DNA from: Dactylorhiza incarnata
Taxonomy: Eukaryota; Streptophyta; Magnoliopsida; Asparagales; Orchidaceae
Reading direction: 5' to 3'
Assembly (NCBI GenBank): GCA_033032865.1
Contig: JAWHQI010000028.1
Span: forward strand, 7,397,001 to 7,461,000
Length of the DNA: 64,000 nt
Part shown: piece by piece, positions 22,326 through 32,711 of the stretch
Position numbering within the stretch: the first letter of the stretch is position 1
Layout: each line of letters opens with the position of its first letter
Program-made: the position numbers and the translations under genes
The notes under the pieces: generated by a model
Database searches by the model: none
What the model was told of the DNA's origin: nothing
What the model saw: the letters and a program-made list of their open reading frames with translations, nothing else

Positions 22326-22338
22326 AAGGGGGAAGGAT
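22326..22338 (+). promoter_or_regulatory. Polypurine tract of G2
   Basis: AAGGGGGAAGGAT immediately before TGTAAGACCCC of the 3' LTR. Confidence 0.75.
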
Positions 22339-24137
22339 TGTAAGACCCCTATTTTCAAGTGCATGAAAAATGAAAATGATTTGAAGTCAGGGAGCTAGCG
22401 CCATGCTCTAGGGCTAGCACAGGCGGTAGTGTCCCTAGCGGTACTGACTCTGAGCTAGCGCCAGGCACTAGTGGCTAGCGCCGGCGGTAGCGGGAAAATC
22501 ATATATGCAGCAAAATCCGATGTTTCTTCTCATTTTCTCTGAAAACCTCTGTATTTCTAAGAGCATTGTGCTGAGAGCTGGGAAGGAGATCAGTTGGAGG
22601 TGATCCATCGTCATGCCGGAAGGGAGATTAGTGAAGAAGTACCTGCGTGCTTGTGCCATCACAGATTCCAGCCAATTCCCTCTTAGTTCTATGGCACCGA
22701 AACGAGCAACGAGGGTAACGATTCTCCTCCCTAATCCTTGAACATGTACGTCCTTTGATTTGCATGATTTGGAAGACTCCTACTAATTAGTAGATCGGAT
22801 CTTCCGGTGGGTTGAAGTAATTATTCCCCCATAAATTGCATATAGAGTCCGGAATGGAAGTACGGACATAAGCATGTTGTGTGAAGCCCATCTGGATAGG
22901 TTTGTCTGGATTGGCGATGTTTATTGCTAGTAGCGTGCCGGAGAAGACTCTGTGTATATGTTGTGTTTCGGGTTCTTGTACTGTGTTGTACAGCACAGTG
23001 ATCTGGAGGTTTTTCCCAGAAAATACCCGAAAAATGATAGCAGAACTGGGTTCTGTTACTAGCGCCGGGCGCTAGCATTAGCGTCGGCGGTAGCTCCAGG
23101 TGAGCTAATATGTTGATTCCTGGAGGTGTTTACCTATAGGTAGCAGGACAGGGTTCTATTACTATTGCCGGGCAGAACTGGGTTCTGTTGCTAGCGACGG
23201 GCGCTAGCGTTAGCGCCGGCGATAGCTCCCAGTACACAGATTGTGTAATCTTGTGTGACCTAAAGTCCTGGGGACTGGTTGCGTAGCAGAAGAAGCTGAA
23301 GATCCTGAAAAGCCTAGCTTTAAGTGACGGGCACAAGGTGAAGCTTACCTGCATCGTGCAGAGTTGATCGCGATTATTGAGCATGGGCCTAGCTGATCCG
23401 AACTCGCCCATAGTAGTGGTGAAGAGGTCGCCCCTCGGTGCTCCGGGCTATGGAAGAGTGCCAGAACTTCATGTGTACGGCCTAGCTCAAATTGTTTGTC
23501 TAAGTTGAAATAAGACTTAGCTTGGAGGCGTAACTCGGGGAGTATGCCAAAGTGTGCCTTGAGAGCACGAAGTGGATGGTTGTGGATGCCTACGCTGGTG
23601 TTGTTTGCGGATATATGTGTTTATATGCTGCTGACTCTTGCTTGCAGGGATGGAGTACCACCGCCCCAAAAAGGGGTGGGGTCGTTATATCTTGGTCAGC
23701 TAAAGCTGACCGGTTGCTTGTTTTCCCCCCATTGTTTTGGTGGATTTGTTTGTACAGATCCTGGAGAGACTAGCGAGAAATAGCGGGTTGAAGCCCCTGC
23801 TGCTGTGTTATGCTGGCCCTCGAAGGCCAAAGCTTTTGTTTACTAGTTTTCATGTGTGGCCGGCATGCGTGCCGATGTTTGGAAGCCACTCTCGATGTAA
23901 ACATTTTAATAATCAAACCTTATTGTATTTTCATTCCTAGTTGTAAAGTGGACAAGTTGAAAACTGAGTTTATCTTAAATTAATAAATGCTTCCGTTGTG
24001 TAACTCTTTGAGCTGAGATGGTTATGTTTATAACTGTTTGAAACTAATTAAGTAATGTGCTCTTCTGTTTGTTTAATATAGCGTGGGGTCCCAGCCGGAC
24101 CTACTACTATATTCTATGTAATGGGGAGGATGTTACA
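22339..24137 (+). repeat. 3' LTR of G2 (complete, 1.8 kb)
   Basis: TGTAAGACCCC to GATGTTACA. Carries GCTAGCGCC-type words at 22,395-22,495 and 23,060-23,230. The 5' LTR matches it to 23,690. Residues of A's LTR continue at 24,138. Confidence 0.85.
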
Positions 24138-24324
24138 AGTTGAGACTGAGAGCTCGTCTCAGCGGTTTTGGCAGCAAACCAACTGAACTTTCTTCATACC
24201 CTGGTATGAACTAACCATGCATAACTATGGGAGGAAATGGGATTTATCAAATACAACTTTGTACTTATCATTGAGTGTGAAGCCTCTTCAAATCAAGGGA
24301 ATATTGAGGGTCAAATTCCCAACA

Positions 24325-25908
24325 ACTTGAGAGGTAATTTGGCGGGCATGATGTCTTCATTCTTTACGAGAACATCTGCAATGAGTTGAGGCACCTCCTC
24401 CATCATGTCACCTTTGTCTTCCTCCTTTAGGGTGGCCAAGTAAGTTAGTTCACCCTTCTTGAATCCCTTTGCAAGTTGCATGGCCGATAGCTGTTTCGGC
24501 CCCTCCTTTGATGATCCTTGTACCGTTGGAACCATGCATGCATTTCCTTCCTCCAAGATGCAAACTGAGCGATGTGTCGGCATGACGATGGCTTGCATCT
24601 TCTCCAGAAAGTCCATCCCAAGGACGACCTTGACGTTATCCATAGGTGCGATTGAGAAGTCCACCCGGCCCTTCCAGGTGCCCATGCCAACTCCACATTG
24701 CGCGTAAATCCTTCAAGTGGCCTCACATGGACATTCACAGTTTTGATTCAACCTCCGCCCTTCGTAACCTGTAAGACCAATCTCTTGGCTTCTCCTTCGG
24801 TCATGAAGTTGTGTGAATCTCCAGTGTCGATTAAGGCCTTGGTTGTCTTCCCATTGACAATAGCTACCACATACATCAGCCCCTTGCTCGATGTAGCTTT
24901 CGTTGGCTGCACATTCAAAGCATTTAACAATTGTAATGAACTCATTTGAGAAGTACCTTCCTCCGATGTGGTGACATTTTGACTCTCCACAATAGCTAAT
25001 AATGACCCCAACTTTGGGCATTTGCTCATCAGATGTGGCCCCTTGCACACATAACATCCGCCTCTGGGTGCGAAGTTCTTCTTCCTTTCCTCGAACTCCT
25101 TCCTTGGATCGGGAAAAGTATTTGGCCATCCTTTGAAGTGTACCGCCTTGTTGTCTCGCCGGTCTACCCCACCTTTTCCATAGCCCACCCTGTCCTTCTT
25201 CTCCTTGATAGGATTTGGTTGGCGCTGGAACTCAATAAGAGACCCGGCGATGGCAATAGCATCCCGGGTGGTTCTTGGGTCCTTCCTCTTGACCTCTTGT
25301 TTCACCCAATTTTGCAGCTCATCGATGAAGTTAAAGAGAAGGATATGTTCGGGGACATCGAATACCTGAAGTGATAGAGCGGTAAACTCCTTAACATAGT
25401 CTCCAATGACACCCTTCTGTCGTAGCTCCCTGAGCTTCCGCAAGTTCTCATCCTTCACATTCTCAGGGATGAAGTTCCTTCTCAACTCCTGCTTGAAGTC
25501 CTCCTAAGTATCGATCCGGTAGAGTCCCTTTGCAATATTTGCCTGGATTTTCCTCCACCACAATGAAGCAAGGTCTTCCGAGTAATAACCAGCATGGCGT
25601 ACCTTTAGTGCCTCATCTGTGATGTCATATCCTTCCATGTATTTCTCCATGTGCCAAAGGAAATTCTCCACCTCTAATGCATCCCGCTTTCCTGCGAACT
25701 TCTTGGGTTTGGGCACATCAAGCTTTGCATTTGTCATGGCTGCACCAATTCCACCATTTCCACCATTTGTAACAACTCGCCTACGCACATCATCCACTTC
25801 AATTTCGAGACTTGTGAGGCTTTCTTCCAAATTGCTTATGATGGTATCAAAAGCGCCTTCCGACTTGCTCATAGTTTGCTCCTTGAGAATGTCAATATCC
25901 GCCTGCAA
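24325..25908 (-). pseudogene. G1: gypsy gag-protease remnant (host of element A)
   Basis: Minus-strand gag begins at 25,908 (MQADIDILKEQTMSKSEG). A retrotransposon gag domain follows (PKPKKFAGKRDALEVENFLW, ASLWWRK), then an in-frame stop near 25,502, resumption at 25,485 (FIPENVKDENLRKLRELRQK), a short-spacing zinc knuckle CYVCKGPHLMSKC, and a retropepsin motif ALIDTGDSHNF near 24,825. After frameshifts around 24,740 the protease C-terminus continues (VVLGMDFLEKMQAIVMP). It ends at PAKLPLKLL where A's LTR begins, so RT onward is not in the window. Chromovirus-like. No LTR of G1 was identified. Confidence 0.8.
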
Positions 25909-26062
25909 CGAACATTGTAGGCAAAATTAAGATATTTATTAAATATTTTTATAAATTAAGATCTTTAGTTCTTTACTCCTAAATGAAATGAATATTTTAA
26001 GTTTAATTTAATATTAAACACTAGATTCTGTAAATTTCAATCATTAATGACATATTTTTATC

Positions 26063-26486
26063 GGTGATTGCTATCAGCACTACAGTTTTGCTATCCGTAC
26101 TTTATTTGTATGAGTTATTACCCGTCTTTTGGAAATATGTTTTGTATATGCATTTTTAGGAAAAGTGATCAACACGAAAGTTGTAGATCTCGTCGAGATC
26201 TACAACTTTCGTGTTGAACATTTTCCTAAAAATGCACGCACAAGGCGTATTGCCGCCCTGATTGAAACATGAGCATAACTATAACGAATTTTGGAAATAC
26301 GCCATGTACATGAATTTTTAGGAAAAGTGTTGAACAAGAAAGTGGTAGATCTCGTCGAGATCTACAACTTTCGCGTTGAACATTTTTCCTCAAAATATAT
26401 GTACAAGAGTTATTTTCAAAAGGCGTATGATAACTCATACAAAAAAAGTGCGGATAGTCAAAACTATAGTGCGGATAACAATCACC
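26063..26486. mobile_element. 424-bp foldback MITE with two internal palindromes
   Basis: Terminal inverted repeats GGTGATTGCTATCAGCAC / CAATCACC extend about 70 bp with mismatches. Inside are two copies of a hairpin centred on TAGATCTCGTCGAGATCTA (about 26,186-26,212 and 26,346-26,372), each flanked by inverted TTTTAGGAAAAGTG / CATTTTCCTAAAA. Flanks TTTTTATC and TTTTTATT are a possible 8-bp imperfect TSD. No coding. Confidence 0.7.
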
Positions 26487-26573
26487 TTTTTATTTTCATT
26501 ATTGCCAATACCTCGAGCAGTTGGACTTGCAAAAGGGGAAATTTATATAGCCGACAGCCACCCGTAAAAAGGA

Positions 26574-26950
26574 GTAATTTTTAGGTACAAGTAGCGTGCA
26601 CAGAGCTGTGCACGCTACTTAACAGTTACAGCCGTAGTTACAGTCGTAATTCCAGGTTACAGTCGTAATTTCAGGTTACAGCCGTAATTTACATAATTAC
26701 GGCTGTAACTGTTAAGTAGCGTGCACAGCTCTATGCACGCTACTTGTACCTAAAAATTACTCCGTAATTTTTAGGTACAAGTAGCGTGCACAGAGCTGTG
26801 CACGCTACTTAACAGTTACAGCCGTAGTTACAGCCGTAATTTCAGATTACAGCCGTAATTTCAAGTTACAGCCATAATTTACATAATTACGGCTGTAACT
26901 GTTAAGTAGTGTGCACAGCTCTGTGCACACTACTTGTACCTAAAAATTAC
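26574..26950. mobile_element. Two tandem 187-bp MITEs sharing 20-bp TIRs
   Basis: Copies at 26,574-26,760 and 26,764-26,950, separated by TCC. Each starts GTAATTTTTAGGTACAAGTA and ends with its complement, with an inner inverted GCGTGCACAGAGCTGTGCACGC and repeated TTACAGCCGTAA units. TAAAAA precedes (26,565) and follows (26,951) the pair, a possible TSD for the composite. Confidence 0.75.
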
Positions 26951-27611
26951 TAAAAAGAGCTTCTTGGGGTTAAATCGTGAAACAGAGACAAGTTTCCCGG
27001 TTACCCAGCCGACAGCCCCTCCTACCTGCGAACTACATCCTCGTCTCCTCCACCGGTAGCATGCCGGTCTCCGGCGACCCATCCCTACTCCTTCCCGTCG
27101 TCGTTCAGGTCCAGATTTTGCTGCCGCTTCCGGGGACCACCTTCACGAACACTGGAGATCTCTCCTTTGTCACCCCCACGAAATCGACGAGCCTTCGTCA
27201 GTTTCGTCACTTCCACCCACTACCTGATAGCTTCATACTAGCCCTGCCATGCGTGTCTCTGCTGGGTCGCCACCTCCAGATCCTCCAAGTCCATTCATTC
27301 ACATTCCCATTCCGATCCGGGACTGTTTCCGACGTCTCCTCACTCAGACCGGAAGGTATATCTCTTTTTCATTCTGCTAGCTCTAATCATGCTAGCTTAA
27401 TTTATGTTTACTTTTATAAGATATTTAAAAATATCAAGCTTGCCTCTTAACTATCATTTTTACTTGTTATCTTTGATTTAAAAAAAAAAACTCTATTGTT
27501 CGTCTTGGTATATACCTGTGGATGATTTATTTCAAGTTGTTAATTATGTTCGAGTGCTAGGCTCGTGTTGAGTCATATGCGACTTTTGATTTAATTATCT
27601 CATTTTGTTGT
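26951..27611. other. No supported gene
   Basis: Contains a 157-codon open frame at 26,977-27,450 rich in Pro/Ser/Leu with no recognisable domain, then AT-rich sequence with an A-run at 27,480. It is not called as a gene. Confidence 0.5.
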
Positions 27612-27619
27612 CCGTGAAG

Positions 27620-29518
27620 CAGGGGCGGATCTAGGAATATTGACTAAAGGGGCCAGTCACCAGGCGAAACCAATTTTTTTAAATAAAATTTTAAATATAA
27701 AAAAATAGACAATTTTTGGACAAAATATATTATAGATCTTCAATAAGCAAAAAAAATACAAACAACCACAAATATGTTACTTCAATTGTGCACGACAATT
27801 TTTCACTTCATAAAATTCATATACAATCTTTGTCAATTTTCTCCGTCATTTCTTGCTTAATGTATAAAGTCATGCAATTTGCAAGAAATTCGTCCTCTAT
27901 CTTGTTGCGAAGTCTCGTTTAACAAGTTTCATAGCAGAAAATAACCTTTCTGTGGTTGCTGTTGATACCGGAAGAGTCAAAATGAGTCGAATCAATTTAT
28001 CAATAAGATAGTACGTCTTCGATTTTTTCATTTCCACCAATTTCTGATAAAGCTTGAACATTGTAGGCAAAATTCTTGAAGTCCTTATGAGAAAAATATC
28101 AAGCTGATAATGTTGCAACTGAGTATTCAACACATAAATTTCATGCTCGTTGAAATCTTTAGGATAGAAATTCTTTGCAATGACATATATATCATCAATA
28201 TTGAAAGATTTGTATTTATCACTTGGATCTAAAGTCATACTTAGACGAATTAGTTTCATAGAAATTTCATTGAATCTAGAGTTGAGCTCCTGCAACACAA
28301 CCTATTGTGGAATTAAAAATGTCCACTTGAAAATGATGTTCCACTGTAATGATATCACGTGGACTTCGAAACTGACGATCACTAAATCGAGCATTCATGT
28401 CGGGAACTTCGACTTCATTTTTCTCACAAAATATGTTCACAACCTTTAAGAATTTTCCCCAGCCAGATTCTCGCAATTTCTGAATGAGAGCTTTTGTTGT
28501 TGAAACTAAATTTATAGCATTTAATATATCCTTAGATTGATGTTGCAGTGCTTTGTATAAAACGTCACTGATTCCCAATAGAAATGATACAAATTTAGTA
28601 ACAATATTTCAATGTAAAGTAAGAAACCAAAACATTCCTAATTTATGGTACTAATGTTTCTATGAATGTGTCTAATGTTACTCCACTTGATGTCACAATG
28701 ATGCTGATGCAAACAAAAACTATAAGAACACTAATAATATGTATGAAAATATTTATCCTGATTTCGTGATTTTCATTTTTTTGAAGTAATTGCGATTGTA
28801 ATTTGTTCATAGCAGACTAGCAACATGATCAATGTAATTAAGGGTCAAAATCTTTTCTTGAGTGCCTTTAGAAAAAAAGATCAAGCTTTGATATCAAAAT
28901 ATTCAACACCAATCACTTTGCGCAATTGTACAGACGATTAAAGAACAAGAAATCTGATTTGGGGATTTTTTCCCCATGCGGCACCTTCAGTCTACACTCT
29001 ACAGGAATTGAAAATTTTGAAAAACAAGATTTGAAAATAATTCCATAAGTAAATCAGATTTGAGCTCTCTGACCTAGAAGAAAAATTCGAACAGTGGATG
29101 GAGAAAGTAACAGCTGGACTGCCAAGTGCCGGAGATTGGAGACGAGAGACGAAGAGATCCAGCAAGGTCATGACTCGTGAGGATTGAGGGCTTGCTGGAC
29201 AGTTGGCGGAGGCGCCGAGCAGTCGAGCAGAGGGAGCAAGAGCATCGTTGAAGTCTGCGAAGGGAGGCGACTAGCGAGCACCAAGCGAGCGAGAGTGGCG
29301 AGTTGCGGACCTACGGTTGCTTAGGAAATAGGAATCGAGAAAGACTGAAAGAGGGGATTTAGGGTTCACTGGTTCAAGTGTTAAGGAATTTCTAATATTT
29401 ATGTTTTAATTTATAAGTTATAACTAATATATGTATTTTTTTTAAATTTTCTTTGTGGGTGTGGGTGTGGGTGGGGGGGGGGGGGGGGGCGCCACGGCCC
29501 CCCCTAAAACAGCCCTTG
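27620..29518 (-). mobile_element. hAT transposon, zinc-finger-MYM/TTF type, internally deleted
   Basis: Left end CAGGGGCGGATCTAGGAAT, right end CCCCCCTAAAACAGCCCTTG, giving short imperfect TIRs. CCGTGAAG (27,612-27,619) and CTGTGAAG (29,519-29,526) are an 8-bp TSD with one mismatch, the length expected for hAT. The transposase C-terminal half lies at 27,850-28,578. About 28,600-29,450 holds noncoding AT-rich sequence plus a G-run at 29,473. Confidence 0.85.
27850..28578 (-). pseudogene. hAT transposase C-terminal half
   Basis: First segment, 28,578-28,276: residues around DILNAINLVSTTKALIQKLR, a GWGKFL motif and ITVEHHFQVDIF, the region before the dimerisation domain in zinc-finger MYM-like hAT proteins. 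A frame change near 28,290 leads to 28,298-27,850: QELNSRFNEISMKL ... NFYPKDFNEHEI ... LILTLPVSTATTERLFSAMK, the hAT dimerisation signature. The TTF zinc finger and DUF4371 part with the first catalytic Asp are missing. It is not functional. Confidence 0.85.
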
Positions 29519-29521
29519 CTG

Positions 29522-29819
29522 TGAAGTCAAGCTTCGATATTAATTTTAAAATGAACTCAAATTTATTATTGAAAATCAAATCGAGATTTCTGGTTTACAT
29601 CATAAAATACAAGAAATTTAAAGAAAATCCAGGATACAATATATCGAGGCAAGCTCGATATCTAAACTCTTGAAGTCAAACTTCGATATTAATTTTAAAA
29701 TGAACTCAAATTTATTATTGAAAATCAAATCGAGATGTCTGCTTTACATCATAAAATACAATAGATTTAAAGGAAATTCAGGATACAATATATCGAGGCA
29801 AGCTCGATATCTAAACTCT
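29522..29819. repeat. Tandem duplication of a 149-bp unit
   Basis: TGAAGTCAAGCTTCGATATT... at 29,522-29,670 is repeated at 29,671-29,819 with a few substitutions. It lies just outside the hAT element and overlaps the right TSD. Confidence 0.85.
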
Positions 29820-30058
29820 TGAGGGCAGGATTTTTGTAAGATTCTCTCTCCTCTAAGAGCCTAAACAAGATAAATAATCCAAGATGCTCTAAAGACTCAC
29901 CTCCATTCTTTATATAGTCGGGAGTGACATATACATAATTGCGTAGATGCCACTAGATATATAGGTAGATAGGAGGACAAAGGACTGGCCCGAAAAGTCT
30001 TATCGTATCATCAAGCTTATGGTATTGGTTAGTTTGTAGAGTGACTTTACCTGAAGAA
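29820..30058. other. No feature recognised
   Basis: AT-rich unique-looking sequence between the 149-bp duplication and the miniature LTR element. Confidence 0.5.
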
Positions 30059-30063
30059 GCATG

Positions 30064-30528
30064 TGTTGGGAGGTACGGCTTGCAGGCTATGGTCCAGCAA
30101 TGCCCCCAGTGTTGCGGCCCTAGTCGAATCAGAAGGGCGTGTCCCCTGAGGGCCTAACTGGCCGCCCCGTGGATCCTTCCTAGGGTAGCCAGCTCTATAA
30201 AGGAGCGGTAACGCCTTCCCCAAATAGTCCGGGCTTTTGAGAGAGTTGGTAGCGCCGAGTCCCTACAAGTGGTATCAGAGGAGGTCACGAGTTCGAAACT
30301 CCGGGGTCGTTCCTGGGGGGGGATTGTTGGGAGGTACGGCTTGCGGGCTATGGTCCAGCAATGCCCTCGGTGTTGCGGCACTAGTCGAATCAGAAGGGCG
30401 TGTCCCCTGAGGTCCTAACTGGCCGCCCTGTGGATCCTGCCTAGGGTAGCCATTTCTATAAAGGAGCGGTAGCGCCTTCCCCAAACAATCCGGGCTTTTG
30501 GAAGAGTTGGTAGCACCAAGTCCCTACA
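30064..30528 (+). mobile_element. Miniature LTR element (TRIM/SMART-like), 204-bp LTRs, 57-bp interior, TSD GCATG
   Basis: LTRs at 30,064-30,267 and 30,325-30,528, both 204 bp, TGTTGGGAGG...TCCCTACA, with about 17 differences. The interior is only 30,268-30,324: primer site TGGTATCAGAG at 30,270 and purine tract TGGGGGGGGA before the second LTR. GCATG at 30,059-30,063 and 30,529-30,533 is a perfect TSD. Each LTR has a TATAAAGG box. No coding capacity; it must use another element's proteins. Confidence 0.9.
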
Positions 30529-30533
30529 GCATG

Positions 30534-31084
30534 TGTTGCCAACTCCAAATCAATACTGAGCTAATATATTATTTCATTATATGCATATATATGCAGAGGA
30601 TATAGATGGAAAAACACTTGCATTGGGTTGCCAAACAAATGAAAAATGTAAAATAAGTTCTTGATAGTAGTAAATATATTAAGCATTTAAGTTCCTTTAG
30701 CAGATAACTTAGAAAAATCAGGCAGAGCTAGAGGAAAAACCATTATAAATCAAGTAGCATTTGTACAATGCCGGAAAGCAACTAAAACATGTCTATATTG
30801 AGTATGCAAAAAAGAGAAGGAACAATGTTAAGAGTGTAGAAGGAGCATGTCTATATCGAGAATGAAAACAAAAGGATCATGTCTATATTGAGTATGTTGA
30901 GAACAATATTAATAATATATTATAATAGTATAGCTAAACATCAATGAGTAACAATAAAGAAACCTTACTTTCTGTAGATATATTATGACCTGCCAGTAAC
31001 TTGTTTATGAAGATTTGATGACTTTTAAGCTTTGCAGAGTGAGTAAACAAAATAGTGAAAATCAGTTGAAATGATATAAAGTTA
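30534..31084. other. No gene seen; AT-rich, LINE target
   Basis: Contains three variants of CATGTCTATATTGAG(T/A)ATG (30,787, 30,846, 30,880), a minor local repeat. The LINE target TATCTTAAAAGGTAAATG is at the right end. Confidence 0.5.
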
Positions 31085-31102
31085 TATCTTAAAAGGTAAA
31101 TG

Positions 31103-32215
31103 TATCATTGACAACTATCGGGAAAGACAAACAGATTTCCATATGCTGTTTATCGATCTGGAGAAGACTTATGATAGGGTTCCAAGAGAGGTCTTGTGGA
31201 GAGTCTTCGAAAAGAAAGGTGTAAATGTATCTTACATTGACGTAATCAAAGATATGTATACAAATGCAGTATCCAGGGTGAGGACATCTGGAGGATTAAC
31301 ACAGGATTTCCCTATCGTTGTTGGCTTACATCAAGGGTCGGCTTTAAACCCTTATCTCTTTACCCTTATCTTAGATGAGCTCACCAGACATATCCAACAA
31401 GAAATACCTTGGTGTTTATTATTTGCAGATGATATTGTTTTGGTCGATGAGACGCGTGAGGGTGTAAACGCGAAACTTGAATCTTGGCGAGACACTTTAG
31501 AAAAGAAGGGTTTTAGGTTGAGCAGGACAAAGACAGAGTATATAGAGCTTAAATTTAGTAGTGCAAGAAGGTCGGATGACTCCGTTATTAAATTGGGTGA
31601 CCAAGATATTTCCCGTAGTGAGTGCTTTAAATACTGGGATCGATAATTCAAAAAGATGGAGGTGTAGATAAAGATGTGATACATAGAATCCAAGCAGGGT
31701 TGTTGAAGTGGAGAGGCGCGTCTGGGATCTTATGTGATCGTAAAGTACCATTAAAAGTTAAAGGCAAGTTTTATCGTACTGCAAGCAATGCTCTACGGTT
31801 CTGAGTGTTGGGCAGTGAATGGTGTACATGAGCAAAAAATGGGAGTTGCTGAGATGAGAATGCTTAGGTGGATGTGTGGTCACACGAGACTGGATAAAAT
31901 GAGGAATGAATGTGTCAGGGATAAGACAAGAGTGGCGCAAATTGTAGAGAAGATGCGAGAAGCTCATTTAAGATGGTTCAGACATGTACATAGGAGACCA
32001 TTAGAGGCACTTGTTAGGCGTTGTGAGAGTTTAGTTACTAGACATGTTAAACGGGGGAGGGGTAAACCAAAAAAGACTTGGAATGAAACTATAAGGAAAG
32101 ACATGATGTACTTAGGCATTAGTGAGACTATGATTAAAGATAGTGCGTAATGGCGACAGAGTATCCATATAACCGACCCCACTATGGTGGGATAAAGGCT
32201 TGAGTGTTGTTGTTG
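31103..32215 (+). mobile_element. 5'-truncated RTE-type LINE with 18-bp TSD
   Basis: TATCTTAAAAGGTAAATG at 31,085-31,102 and again at 32,216-32,233 is a perfect 18-bp TSD. The 3' end is a short TTG repeat (GTGTTGTTGTTG), typical of RTE LINEs and without poly-A. Only the RT and C-terminal part of the ORF is present. Confidence 0.9.
31143..32150 (+). pseudogene. LINE reverse transcriptase (RTE clade), truncated and frameshifted
   Basis: 31,143-31,646 contains RT blocks: MLFIDLEKTYDRVPREVLW, LHQGSALNPYLFTLILDEL, and catalytic FADDIVLVDE. A frameshift lies near 31,640. The C-terminal part resumes by 31,788 ([34 protein letters not shown]) and ends near 32,150. The endonuclease domain is lost with the 5' truncation. 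Family role: target-primed reverse transcription; this copy is dead. Confidence 0.85.
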
Positions 32216-32233
32216 TATCTTAAAAGGTAAATG

Positions 32234-32573
32234 CATGAACTTTAATACAAATTACTACTTGGACACATAATTTAAATCACGATAAGCCAAACTCTTAATG
32301 CTCTCTTGCCCCTTCGAAACCCCATGTGTTGACATCTTCGCCGCACACTTCCCGTTCACGCTGAACATCATAAGAGATGGATCAAAAAGATAGAGAGTAG
32401 ATAACCTCAAGAGAATAGTACCAAAGGCAAAACAAAAAAAACACCTAACTACTCCTGCATGGTCCTCCCGAACATGACACGAAGTAGTGCACATAAAGTC
32501 CTTAAAAAGACATTTCAATTTAAAATGAAAGCAAAATAAAAAGCGAATGTTGGTAAAATTATAGAATGTATTT
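32234..32573. other. No supported gene between LINE and copia element
   Basis: A minus-strand open stretch here (ending in LAYRDLNYVSK) has no domain I recognise. ACTAT at 32,574-32,578 is the copia target. Confidence 0.4.
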
Positions 32574-32698
32574 ACTATTGTTATTAAAAATATTAGTCTC
32601 ACACCTTGTACCACCACATTATGTTCCTTCATGCTTAGTATAAATAAAGGGTGAGACCTCCATATGAGGTACTCAGTTTTTCTCCCAATCCCGTAACA

Positions 32699-32711
32699 TG
32701 GTATCAGAGCC
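32699..32711 (+). promoter_or_regulatory. Primer-binding site of the copia element (initiator-Met tRNA)
   Basis: TGGTATCAGAGCC directly after the 5' LTR. Confidence 0.95.

Larger units (their letters stand above)
19546..22338 (+). pseudogene. gag-pol of G2: gag C-terminus, protease, RT, RNase H; integrase absent
   Basis: Starts mid-gag (VNMARSLERDMKRSQSRKD). The knuckle reads YFNYGRLGNYAREH: all four zinc ligands are replaced, two by Cys-to-Tyr. A 78-nt intron-like stretch (19,930-20,007) sits before the protease (ALFDTGSSHSF). RT follows (RDIDFTIELVPGTKPMSRSL ... FIDDILVYS ... [18 protein letters not shown]), then RNase H ([34 protein letters not shown]). Defects: TGA at about 19,737, a one-base frameshift near 20,690, TAA at about 20,876, and a 466-bp solo LTR at 21,366. 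After RNase H the frame meets the purine tract and 3' LTR directly, so integrase and any chromodomain are deleted. RT order and motifs fit Tekay/Del chromoviruses. Confidence 0.85.
7996..24137 (+). mobile_element. G2: gypsy (chromovirus, Tekay/Del-like) element, no integrase
   Basis: Starts TGTAAGACCCC at 7,996 and ends GATGTTACA at 24,137. AGTTA (7,991-7,995) and AGTTG (24,138-24,142) are a 4/5-match TSD within A's LTR. The 5' LTR is cut at 9,344 by element B. The rest of the 5' LTR, the primer site and the gag N-terminus are missing to 19,545, apparently removed by a deletion that also trimmed B. Gag-pol is 19,546-22,338 and the 3' LTR is 22,339-24,137. Confidence 0.85.
2204..24324 (-). mobile_element. 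A: gag-only copia-type element, heavily interrupted
   Basis: Minus-strand element made of several pieces: 5' LTR 24,324-24,138 plus 7,995-6,953, interior 6,952-4,945, and more interior at 2,316-2,204. The gaps are later insertions: gypsy element G2 in the LTR, the palindromic array (TSD CATAC) in the interior, and E1 at the left. The LTR outer end reads TGTTGGGAATTTG (minus) and abuts gypsy G1 coding sequence, so A itself landed in G1. No pol is present. Confidence 0.7.

Noticed and set aside
26977..27450. 157-codon plus frame
   Set aside because: Low-complexity Pro/Ser/Leu composition, no domain, no splice or promoter support.
30154..30484. Minus frames in the miniature LTR element
   Set aside because: Two LTR copies translated in related frames; TRIM-type elements have no coding region.
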